A stretch of DNA of 64,000 bases, taken from contig CAZOBH010000004.1 of assembly GCA_964578175.1 (NCBI GenBank), positions 1 through 64,000 on the forward strand, read 5' to 3'. Shown in pieces: positions 15,192 through 23,732 of the stretch. The stretch is from RUG11788 sp964578175 (GTDB lineage Bacteria > Bacillota_I > Bacilli_A > RF39 > UBA660). A model generated the notes under the pieces. That model saw only the letters and a list, made by a program, of their open reading frames with translations, made no database searches and had not been told where the DNA came from. The position numbers and the translations under genes are program-made. The first letter of the stretch is position 1. Every line of letters begins with the position of its first letter.

Positions 15192-17543
15192 TTAGTCATA
15201 TAAAGTTTCTTCTATTTTAATATTTTTATCTATTTTATTAAATAATTTACTAAATAGATAATTTAATACTCTATATATATAGATAGAATCTAACGCTAAT
15301 ACAAATGTAATCAATAGAGTAGTGTAATTAATACTTGTTAAGCTAAAGAAATCAGGAAGTGATAAGATACAAGTCATAAATCCAAATAACATACCAAAGA
15401 ATACAATTCCTCTTAATTTAGTAAATGGAGTACATATCTTATATAAGTAGATAAGTCCTGTAATAGTTGTTATATATACACTGATAGTACTTTGTATTTC
15501 ATATGATAAATTAAATAGATTTGAAAATGCTGTAACAAGAATTATATTAAATAATACAGTAAGTGAAGTAGGTAATGCTTTTGCAAGTATCTTTAATAAG
15601 AAATTACCTTTAACTAATTCATCATTGCTTTCAAGAGCAAGAATAAATGATGGGGTACCTATAGTAAATGTTGTTATAAAAGTTAATTGAATAGGTATAA
15701 AGAAATACTTTTGAGGTACTATAGTACTAAATAATATTAATAATATCGTATATATTGTTTTAACTAATAGAAGGGATGCACTTCTTTCTACATTATTAAT
15801 TGTTTGTCTTCCTTCCTTAACAATATTAGGTATTGAATTAAAATCATCATTTAATAATATTAATTGAGATACATTTCTTGCAGCATCAGTTCCACTTTTA
15901 ATAGTAATAGCGCAATCAGACTCTTTTAGAGCTAATACATCATTAACTCCATCACCAGTCATAGCAACAGTATGACCTTTTCTTTTTAAATAAGATACAA
16001 TCCATTTTTTTTGTACTGGATTAACTCTACCAAAAATTTGATATTTATCAATAACTTGTTCTAATTCTTCTTGACTCATATCTGTTGTATTTATTCCTTC
16101 AGCATCATTTAATCCAACTTTTTTAGCTATTTTAGTAACTGTTTGAGCATTATCTCCAGATATTATCTTAACTTGTACATCATACTTTTTAAAATAAGCA
16201 AGAGTTTCTTTAGCAGATGGTCTAATTACATCTTCTAATAATGCATAACCAAGAATATCTATACCTTTTAAGTCGTGAGATAGTTTACCTTTTCTTTTAC
16301 CGATTGCAACAACTCTATAATCTTCCAAATATTTTTCTATATCTTTTTTAGTACTTTCTCCACCAATAACTTCTGGAGCACCTAAATATAGTGAATAATC
16401 ATCTATTTCAACAGCAGAATATTTTCTATCAGATGAGAATGGAATAGCGTTTGTTGCGTCCTTTTTACCTGATTTAAAATATTTTTTTAATGCCATCATA
16501 GTAGGATTATTATCTTGGCTTAAAGAACTAAATAATGATAAATAATTATTAAGATCAACACTCTTAACTTTAACTTTAGGTACAGTCTTTATAACTTCCA
16601 TCTTACCTTCAGTAATAGTTCCTGTTTTATCTAAGCATATAACATCAACTCTAGCTAATGTTTCTATTGCGTATAATTGTTGAACTAAGACATTAACTCT
16701 ATATAGTTTAATTACTCCTACTGCCATAACAGAAGATGTTAATAAAATAAGTCCTTCAGGTATCATACCAATTAAAGCAGCAACAGTTGTAAATATACTT
16801 TCAGATACATTATCAGTAATAGTATATTGACTTATAAAGAAAATAATACCAATCGGAATAATAAGTGCTGATAATACTTTTAATAATTTAGTAAATGAAC
16901 CCATAATTAATGATTCTACAGGTTTATCATATTTTGCTTCTTTAGTTATTCTAACAGCGTAGTTATCATCACCTATATGTACAACTTTAGCTATAGCGTT
17001 ACCTGATACTATAAATGAACCAGAAAGAAGTGTATCACCTTTTTTCTTTTGAATTATATCTGGTTCACCTGTAATTAAAGCTTCATTAACTTCTAAATTT
17101 CCTTCTAATATTTCAGAATCTACTATTACTTGATGACCTGGAGAAAGTTTAATTATGTCATCTAATACAATTTCATTATCTTCAAGTTCTATATCTTTCC
17201 CATCTCTAATAGTTGTTACTTTAACTTCTTGTAAAATCGATAATTTATCAGTAATTCTTTTAGATATAATTTCTTCAACTATACTAATTAATGAGTTAGT
17301 AATAATAACTCCCATAAATAAACAGTTTTTTAAACTGTTAAATAAATCTCCATTTAAAAGTCCTGCAGCAAATACAGCTATCCCTAAAGCTAAGTTAAGA
17401 AAATTAAAATAATTAAATATATTATCTGAAAGAATTTTATTAATAGATTTAGTCTTAGGCATATTATTAGTATTTTTTAAACCTTTTTCTATTCTATCTT
17501 TTACTTGTTTTTCACTTAGTCCTTTTATATATTCCTTTTCCAT
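15192..17543 (-). CDS. P-type cation ATPase, CtpE-like (probable Ca2+ transport)
   Basis: The 783-aa protein is a P-type ATPase with about ten membrane helices. The phosphorylation site is DKTGT (Asp about residue 305); the hinge is TGDGVNDVLALK. The M4 motif IPEGLILLTS with a following AVGVIKL matches the CtpE-type calcium ATPases rather than heavy-metal pumps, and there is no CPC motif or N-terminal metal domain. The A-domain loop reads TGEP instead of TGES; the catalytic Glu is kept. Three in-frame starts (17552, 17549, 17543) lie close together without a strong ribosome binding site; 17543 is a choice. Ion specificity is inferred. Confidence 0.85.
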   Translation of the reverse strand: MEKEYIKGLSEKQVKDRIEKGLKNTNNMPKTKSINKILSDNIFNYFNFLNLALGIAVFAAGLLNGDLFNSLKNCLFMGVIITNSLISIVEEIISKRITDKLSILQEVKVTTIRDGKDIELEDNEIVLDDIIKLSPGHQVIVDSEILEGNLEVNEALITGEPDIIQKKKGDTLLSGSFIVSGNAIAKVVHIGDDNYAVRITKEAKYDKPVESLIMGSFTKLLKVLSALIIPIGIIFFISQYTITDNVSESIFTTVAALIGMIPEGLILLTSSVMAVGVIKLYRVNVLVQQLYAIETLARVDVICLDKTGTITEGKMEVIKTVPKVKVKSVDLNNYLSLFSSLSQDNNPTMMALKKYFKSGKKDATNAIPFSSDRKYSAVEIDDYSLYLGAPEVIGGESTKKDIEKYLEDYRVVAIGKRKGKLSHDLKGIDILGYALLEDVIRPSAKETLAYFKKYDVQVKIISGDNAQTVTKIAKKVGLNDAEGINTTDMSQEELEQVIDKYQIFGRVNPVQKKWIVSYLKRKGHTVAMTGDGVNDVLALKESDCAITIKSGTDAARNVSQLILLNDDFNSIPNIVKEGRQTINNVERSASLLLVKTIYTILLILFSTIVPQKYFFIPIQLTFITTFTIGTPSFILALESNDELVKGNFLLKILAKALPTSLTVLFNIILVTAFSNLFNLSYEIQSTISVYITTITGLIYLYKICTPFTKLRGIVFFGMLFGFMTCILSLPDFFSLTSINYTTLLITFVLALDSIYIYRVLNYLFSKLFNKIDKNIKIEETLYD

Positions 17544-17642
17544 ACGCATCACTATTATATATTATATCAAAGATATTTCTTTATAATTCAAAAAAGTTAT
17601 ATTTTAATGTAATATTTTACTTTATTATATTATTAGTAAAAA

Positions 17643-17670
17643 AACTGATTAAGTTAATTCTTAATCAGTT
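17643..17670 (-). terminator. Terminator of the RNase J-sirtuin unit
   Basis: An 11-bp stem AACTGATTAAG (17643-17653) and CTTAATCAGTT (17660-17670); on the minus strand it is followed by a run of seven T. Confidence 0.85.
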
Positions 17671-17671
17671 T

Positions 17672-18391
17672 CTATATGTATTTTTCTATTTCACTAAATA
17701 CTTCTCCAATACTATCATGTATTACTAGATCACACATATAGTCATATGGAGTTTCATCTCTATTTATTAAAACTAAGTGTTTACCATGAAAATATCTTAT
17801 AAATCCAGCAGCTGGATATACGTTTAAACTTGTACCACCTATTATTAATAGTTCAGCATTTGATATTTCGTTAATTGCGTCTATTATATTTTCTTCATTA
17901 AGTTGTTCTTCATATAAAACAACATCAGGTTTTATAATTCCACCACAACTACATTTAGGTATTTCTTCACTATTAAATACATATTCAGCATCATATGATT
18001 TATGACATTTAGTGCAATAGTTTCTCATAATAGACCCATGTAATTCTATTACTTTTTTAGATCCATCATGAAATCCATCTATATTTTGAGTAATTATTGC
18101 AGATAATAAATCTTTTTCTTCCATTTCTTTTAATACTTTATGAGTAATATTTGGTTTATATTTTAAAGAATTCATTTTATCTTTGTAAAATCTATAAAAC
18201 TCTTCTGTATTATTGTTAAAAAATGTTAATGATAATATTTCTTCAGGAGGATAGTCATATTTTTCATTATAAAGACCATCTTTACTCCTAAAATCTTTTA
18301 ATCCACTTTCAGTAGATACTCCAGCTCCTCCAAAAAAGACGGTATGTTTTGATTCTTTAATCCAATCAATTAAATCTTTATACTTGTTCAT
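17672..18391 (-). CDS. Sir2-family NAD-dependent protein deacylase (sirtuin)
   Basis: Sirtuins remove acyl groups from lysines using NAD+. The 239-aa protein has the Rossmann motif FGGAGVSTESGLKDFRS and the catalytic TQNIDG with the active His in VIELHGS. A four-Cys zinc site (CTKC and CSCGG) and GGTSLNVYPA are also present. Length is typical of bacterial CobB. Its ATG lies inside the end of the RNase J gene (14-bp overlap), with only a weak AAAAGAA site, so translation is probably coupled to RNase J. Confidence 0.93.
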   Translation of the reverse strand: MNKYKDLIDWIKESKHTVFFGGAGVSTESGLKDFRSKDGLYNEKYDYPPEEILSLTFFNNNTEEFYRFYKDKMNSLKYKPNITHKVLKEMEEKDLLSAIITQNIDGFHDGSKKVIELHGSIMRNYCTKCHKSYDAEYVFNSEEIPKCSCGGIIKPDVVLYEEQLNEENIIDAINEISNAELLIIGGTSLNVYPAAGFIRYFHGKHLVLINRDETPYDYMCDLVIHDSIGEVFSEIEKYI

Positions 18392-20054
18392 TTCTTTTAA
18401 TATCTAATATTACTGGTAATACAATAGGTCTTCTTCCAGTTAATTCATAAATATATGGGAATAAATCAGACACTATTTGACTCTTAATAATATTAAAATT
18501 AGCACTTTTATCTTTTAATTTAGAATTAATTGATTTAGCAGCAGTATCTTCTATTTTATGAATTATTTCTTCATTTTCATTTATAAGTATAAATCCTCTA
18601 GTAGTAATATTAGGTTTTATTAATAATTCTCTTTTTTTCATATCCACATTTGCAATAACTACGACGATTCCATCACTTGCCATAATTTTTCTATCTCTTA
18701 AAACAGCACTATTTACTTCACCTAAATTATTACCGTCAACATATGTGTCATTATTAGGCACATTTTGTCCTTTAGTTATTACATGATCCTTTAATATTAA
18801 AGTATCTCCATTTCTAAGAATAAATGTATTTTCTTTTGGTATACCACATTCTTCTCCAACTGCTGCATGTTTTTTAAGCATTCTATAATCTCCATGGAAT
18901 GGCATTAAGTATTTTGGTTTTATAAGTCTAATCATTAATTTAATTTCTTCTTCATTACCATGCCCTGAAGAGTGAATATTAGCAGTAGAGTTATTAGTAA
19001 ATACTTTAACTCCTTGTAAATATAATTTATTTATAGTATTACCAATTGCTGATGCATTGCCAGGTATAGCAGATGATGAAAATACTACTATATCATCTGG
19101 TCTTAATTTTATTTGTTTATGAGTACCATTTGCTATTCTAGATAAAGCAGCAAGTGGTTCTCCTTGAGTACCTGTACAAAGTATAGCTACATCTTGTGGT
19201 TTTAATCTATTTGCTTCATCAGCTGTAACAAATATTTCTCCATGATCTATATATCCACCTTTTAAAGATATTTGTAGATTATTTTCCATACTTCTACCAA
19301 ATGTACATATTTTTCTATTATGTTTAAAGCAAGTTTCAACTATATGTTTTAAACGATATATATTTGATGCAAAAGTTGCTATTATAATTCTTCTATTAGG
19401 GTATTTATCAAATATATCATTTAAAGCATCGTCTACTTTAGCTTCACTTAAACTAACGCCTTCACTAAGTACATTTGTTGATTCACCAATTAATAAATCA
19501 ACTCCTGCTTCACCAATTCTAGCCATTTTATGTATATCAGCTACAGGTCCTATTGGTGTTAAATCAAATTTATAATCTCCAGTAGTAACAATATTACCAT
19601 CTGGTGTTTTTATTAATATTCCATGAGAATCTGGAACAGAGTGTGTAACTCTAAAAAATTCTACTTGTATATTTTTAAATTTTATAATGGTATTTTCGTC
19701 ATAGGTGATTAAATTGTCATATCTAATATTTCTATCTTCTAATTTTAATGATATTAATTCTTTTGCTTGATTAGGAGCATAAATAGTAGGTATATTCACG
19801 TTTTGTACAAGATATGGAATACCACCTATATGGTCTTCATGCCCATGAGTAATAATCAATGCTTTTATTTTATCTTCATTTTCCTTTAAAAAAGTATAAT
19901 CTGGTAAGATATAATCGATTCCAAAAAGTCCCCATTCTGGAAATTCAATTCCCGAGTCAATAATAACAATTTCATCTCCATGCATTACACAATACATGTT
20001 TTTTCCTATAGATCCCAAACCACCTAAAACTATAATTTTAGTCTCTTGGTTCAT
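18378..20054 (-). CDS. rnj: Ribonuclease J
   Basis: RNase J is a dual endo-/5'-3' exoribonuclease of Gram-positive mRNA turnover and rRNA maturation. The 558 residues show the metallo-beta-lactamase motif HGHEDHIGG (about residues 74-82), the beta-CASP domain (IIIATFASNIYR, GRSMENN) and the HSSGHG and MPFHGDYR motifs. A C-terminal domain follows. I cannot tell J1 from J2. AAAGGAG precedes the ATG. It forms a two-gene unit with the sirtuin downstream. Confidence 0.94.
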   Translation of the reverse strand: MNQETKIIVLGGLGSIGKNMYCVMHGDEIVIIDSGIEFPEWGLFGIDYILPDYTFLKENEDKIKALIITHGHEDHIGGIPYLVQNVNIPTIYAPNQAKELISLKLEDRNIRYDNLITYDENTIIKFKNIQVEFFRVTHSVPDSHGILIKTPDGNIVTTGDYKFDLTPIGPVADIHKMARIGEAGVDLLIGESTNVLSEGVSLSEAKVDDALNDIFDKYPNRRIIIATFASNIYRLKHIVETCFKHNRKICTFGRSMENNLQISLKGGYIDHGEIFVTADEANRLKPQDVAILCTGTQGEPLAALSRIANGTHKQIKLRPDDIVVFSSSAIPGNASAIGNTINKLYLQGVKVFTNNSTANIHSSGHGNEEEIKLMIRLIKPKYLMPFHGDYRMLKKHAAVGEECGIPKENTFILRNGDTLILKDHVITKGQNVPNNDTYVDGNNLGEVNSAVLRDRKIMASDGIVVVIANVDMKKRELLIKPNITTRGFILINENEEIIHKIEDTAAKSINSKLKDKSANFNIIKSQIVSDLFPYIYELTGRRPIVLPVILDIKRNEQV

Positions 20055-20132
20055 AAAAACTCCTTTCTTTTTCTAATAGTAAGAACTATAACGTATAAAT
20101 TATATTATGAAAACTAATATTTGTCAAAAATA

Positions 20133-20152
20133 AAAGACTTCGAAAAGTCTTT
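20133..20152 (-). terminator. Terminator of the glucosaminidase-cohesin-LCP operon
   Basis: AAAGACTT (20133-20140) pairs with AAGTCTTT (20145-20152) around CGAA; on the minus strand a T-rich tail follows. Confidence 0.8.
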
Positions 20153-20157
20153 ATATT

Positions 20158-22182
20158 TTATGGTGTTTCACCAGTACTTGGTTTATTATTATTATTTCCT
20201 GATCCATTTTCATTAGAACCAGTATTTTCTCCAGTATTGGATGAACCTGATCCTTCTTCATTTGTACTTTCCTCAGTACTTGAAGTAGTTGGTTTACTAA
20301 TTGTTTGTTGTTTTGCAACTGTTATAGTTAAAGTTATATTCTTAGGAGAACATAAATCAACTCTCTTCTTTCTATGATAACTTTGATTAGTAATTATTCC
20401 AACTCCAGATGTAACTTTCTTTTCATTCCATGTAATAGTAAATCCATTATTGCTAGCCCAATTCTCAGCTCTACTTCTAGTATAAGTTGTAAAATCAGGT
20501 ATTAATGTATAAAGTTCAGTAGGTCCACTTGGTTTTTTACCAATTATTTCTTCATCATATTCATCTTCTATAGAATAACTAAATTTCTTAGTTTTTTCTT
20601 CGGATTTTAGACCTAAATTTACTTTCATAGCATTAACTATAGCTGTTTTACTGTATTGATTAGGAATATATTCATATAATTCTAAACCACTACGTTCATC
20701 ATATATTATTTGATCACTTCCAGCTAAATATAATTTTTGAATAGATACAAGTTCTGAATCTTTGTCTTTAGCAGAAGTCATTATATCTTTTACTACGTTA
20801 TAGAATGATAATATTGTATCTTTTTTCATATTAGTATCCAAGTTATTACTTATAGCGTCTAAGATTTTATAAACTTTAGATATATTATCTAAATTTTTAG
20901 CTTTATTTATAATTGCTTTAATAACAAGTTGTTGATTTTGACCTCTTACAAAGTCATTTCTCGTTCCTTTTGCATATGCAGAACCACACTTTTTAGCATT
21001 ATTCTTTCTATTACGAGCAAGAGCTAATGCTTGTTCTCCATTTAAATGTTGTTTTCCTTTTTTTACATAAATAGTATTTTTACCCCATTTTCTTTTACTA
21101 TTTTGTTCACAGAAAGCATAAGGAACATCTACATCAATTCCACCTAAAGAATTAACAAGATCAACTAGTCCAGTAAAATTAATCTTGGCATAATAATCAA
21201 TTTTTATACCAGTAAAATCTTGAACTGTTTTTATAACACAACTTGTTCCTCGAGAAGCAGCATGAGTTATTTTATTTTCTGGTTTACCAGAAAAACATGA
21301 AATAGGTACATAACTATCCCTTGGAATACTTAACATAGTTACATTTAAGGTCTTAGGATTAAATGTAATTAACATAATTGAGTCACCATTAAAAGAATTA
21401 GCGTTTTTTATTCCATTTGCTGTTGAATCAACTCCCATTAGTAGTACAGTAAATGGTTCAGTTATATCTTTAGAAGAACCCAATAGTTTATCTTCATCAT
21501 TTTTCTTTTCATCTTTAGTCTTTTGAATTATAATTTTAGTTTTTTCACCAATATCTTCATATCCATCCATTGATTCATATATACTTACATAATTGGCTGG
21601 CAAGAAGATATAATCTACTTTTTTATTATATAAATCTCTTATCTCAGTAATATAATCTTCATAAGTAACTAATTCATTTTTTGATTTTAGTTTATATTCA
21701 TCAACTATTTCCATTGGTAATACATATGACTCTGTATCATCTGATTCACTACCAATACCAATTTTAGCTTTATTAATTTCATCTACTTTAGTAACAGTAT
21801 TAGATTTTAGTGTAACTAAAGCAGTACTGTTAGTTACTTCATTTTTATTCATATTAGATATAATTCCAACAGTTCTATTAATGTTATATCCTATAAAAAT
21901 ATAAATAGATATTAATATTACCAGAAATACTCTTTTAATCCATTTTCTTACTATTTTCTTCCTATTACCTCTAAATAGATTAATTATCATTATTAAATCT
22001 AATAATGAAACCAGTCCAATAATTATATATCTAATTAGATTTTCTATATTATTTAATTGCAATAAACTATATATAAAATATGCACTTGCAATACAAGTTA
22101 AGATAATAAAGAAGAGATCGGTAACTAAAGTGGACTTTTGTTTTTTCTTTTTAAGTTCTCTTTCTTGTTCTCTAGATCTCAT
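20158..22182 (-). CDS. LytR-CpsA-Psr (LCP) family envelope protein with PASTA-like domain
   Basis: LCP enzymes transfer lipid-linked glycopolymers onto peptidoglycan. The 674-aa protein has three predicted N-terminal membrane helices (about 21-43, 50-68, 86-104) instead of the usual one. After an extracytoplasmic linker comes the LCP domain (about 240-480) with MGVDS, IPRDSYV, NSLGGIDV and the Arg-rich LARNRK and RGQNQQ. A PASTA-like domain with two Cys lies at about 545-620, and the last 50 residues are Ser/Asn/Gly-rich. GGAGGAAT lies inside the end of the preceding gene, 2 nt away, so the two are coupled. Confidence 0.88.
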   Translation of the reverse strand: MRSREQERELKKKKQKSTLVTDLFFIILTCIASAYFIYSLLQLNNIENLIRYIIIGLVSLLDLIMIINLFRGNRKKIVRKWIKRVFLVILISIYIFIGYNINRTVGIISNMNKNEVTNSTALVTLKSNTVTKVDEINKAKIGIGSESDDTESYVLPMEIVDEYKLKSKNELVTYEDYITEIRDLYNKKVDYIFLPANYVSIYESMDGYEDIGEKTKIIIQKTKDEKKNDEDKLLGSSKDITEPFTVLLMGVDSTANGIKNANSFNGDSIMLITFNPKTLNVTMLSIPRDSYVPISCFSGKPENKITHAASRGTSCVIKTVQDFTGIKIDYYAKINFTGLVDLVNSLGGIDVDVPYAFCEQNSKRKWGKNTIYVKKGKQHLNGEQALALARNRKNNAKKCGSAYAKGTRNDFVRGQNQQLVIKAIINKAKNLDNISKVYKILDAISNNLDTNMKKDTILSFYNVVKDIMTSAKDKDSELVSIQKLYLAGSDQIIYDERSGLELYEYIPNQYSKTAIVNAMKVNLGLKSEEKTKKFSYSIEDEYDEEIIGKKPSGPTELYTLIPDFTTYTRSRAENWASNNGFTITWNEKKVTSGVGIITNQSYHRKKRVDLCSPKNITLTITVAKQQTISKPTTSSTEESTNEEGSGSSNTGENTGSNENGSGNNNNKPSTGETP

Positions 22183-22184
22183 AT

Positions 22185-23723
22185 TTATTCCTCCGAAGAT
22201 TTTTTCTTTCTTTTCTTTCTCTTTTTCTTAGTTGCTTTTTCATTAACTGTCTCATTTATTATATCAACAATTTCTGAAGTTTCACTAGTTTTTTCATTAT
22301 TTATTCTTTCTAATTCTTCGGTAGTATCATTTAATAATTTTTCTTTTTCTTCTTCATCAATAGTATTATCTTCTACTTCTTCTTGTTCGTTTTCAGTATT
22401 TTCTTCTATTTCTTCTTTATTTATTTCTTCTTCAATTACTTTATTTTTCTTTTTACTTTTAATTGAATAAACAATTAACATAATAAAGTAGGTTAAGAAT
22501 AATATACCAAGTAATGATACAATAACTATTTTATAAATATCTTCTTTATCATCTTTCTTTTCTTCAATTATTTTAATTTCTTTATTATCTACTTCTTGAT
22601 ATCTTTGTATAGTTTTTTCTTCATTATCATATCTATATATATTTTCTTTTCCGGTTTCTAAGTTAATTCCATAAAAGTATAAATAATTAGAATCATCTAT
22701 TTTATATAATTCATAATCTTTTCCATTAATATTTATTGTTTCTTTACTCTTATAATTATCTATTTCTTTATCTAAGATATTTAAAACTAGAGTAGAGGAA
22801 CTTATTTGATTATATGGTTTATAACTATTATCCTCTTCATTATATATAAATAAACTTACTTTTCCTTCATTATCTTTTAGACCAACTAATGTAATATTAG
22901 CTTGTTCATTTATAAAACATGGTACTTCATCATTGTTAATCTTTGTAGTACTTTCCTTAAATGTAGTATTAGGATTTTCTAATTGAGATGATTTTCTAAC
23001 GACTGTATAATCTTTTTCATCTACATTTACTTTAATTGGGTCTAATTCTTTAACTATTGCTTTAATAGTATAAGTTCTAGTTGATCCGTTCTCTGCTGTA
23101 ACTTCAACTTTAATTTTATTTTCTCCATCAGAAACAGAATGTTTTCCTAATCCTTCAATAGAAGCTTTTGAATCTTCTTTTTTACCTTTAATAACTATTG
23201 ATTCTGTATTAGCAGGTAAATTTACTGTATAAGATGTTACTGTTTTTGAAAAAGCGGGACTAATAGATGCATTATCTATACTTAAACTTGACAAATAGTT
23301 GTTAGATGAAAAACTAGATTGATATTCTTGTTGATTAATTACTTTAACACTATTTGATCCTTTTTTTGTTATTACATTATCACCATCATAATAATATGCA
23401 GTAACATTTATTGATGCATTACCAGCTTTCTTTGTTTTCATTTTTATTGTTTTAGAAAAACCACATTTACCATTTAAATCATTTAATTCAGTAGTACTTC
23501 CACTTGATATAGAAAGCATAGATGAATCATATGAAACATTGTACTTGTAAGCATATGCATCACTACATGTGAATTTAATAGTAAATGTTACAGTGTTTCC
23601 CACTACAACTTTAGAAGTGTTTCTAGATACTGAAACACTTCCAGATAATGCTTTTACTTCATTTATTGGTGAAAACAAAAGAAGGATTGATAAGATAAAA
23701 CTTAATATTATTTTCTTCTTCAT
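22185..23723 (-). CDS. Membrane-anchored protein with cohesin-like and cadherin-like beta-sandwich domains
   Basis: The 512-aa protein has a signal peptide (about 1-26) and a beta-rich domain at about 28-130. That domain has the layout VVVGNTVTFTIKF, YNVSYDSSMLSI and KTKKAGNASINVTA, which resembles a cohesin domain, and two Cys. A cadherin-like beta-sandwich domain follows (about 142-227), then an extracellular region and one membrane helix (about 396-421). The 90-residue cytoplasmic tail is Glu-rich and ends in a Lys/Arg cluster. It lies 9 nt after a dockerin-bearing hydrolase gene and 2 nt before the LCP gene. The cohesin call rests on pattern only; an Ig-like domain is the alternative. Confidence 0.65.
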   Translation of the reverse strand: MKKKIILSFILSILLLFSPINEVKALSGSVSVSRNTSKVVVGNTVTFTIKFTCSDAYAYKYNVSYDSSMLSISSGSTTELNDLNGKCGFSKTIKMKTKKAGNASINVTAYYYDGDNVITKKGSNSVKVINQQEYQSSFSSNNYLSSLSIDNASISPAFSKTVTSYTVNLPANTESIVIKGKKEDSKASIEGLGKHSVSDGENKIKVEVTAENGSTRTYTIKAIVKELDPIKVNVDEKDYTVVRKSSQLENPNTTFKESTTKINNDEVPCFINEQANITLVGLKDNEGKVSLFIYNEEDNSYKPYNQISSSTLVLNILDKEIDNYKSKETININGKDYELYKIDDSNYLYFYGINLETGKENIYRYDNEEKTIQRYQEVDNKEIKIIEEKKDDKEDIYKIVIVSLLGILFLTYFIMLIVYSIKSKKKNKVIEEEINKEEIEENTENEQEEVEDNTIDEEEKEKLLNDTTEELERINNEKTSETSEIVDIINETVNEKATKKKRKKRKKKSSEE

Positions 23724-23732
23724 ATAATCCTC

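Noticed and set aside
20158..20240. Possible sorting signal at the end of the LCP protein (PSTGETP)
   Set aside because: There is no hydrophobic helix or basic tail after it, and the protein is already anchored by N-terminal helices.
22138..22470. Open frame of 110 codons on the plus strand, Ser/Phe/Leu-rich
   Set aside because: It is antisense to the Glu/Lys-rich tail of the 22185 gene, and its composition mirrors that tail. No promoter or ribosome binding site.
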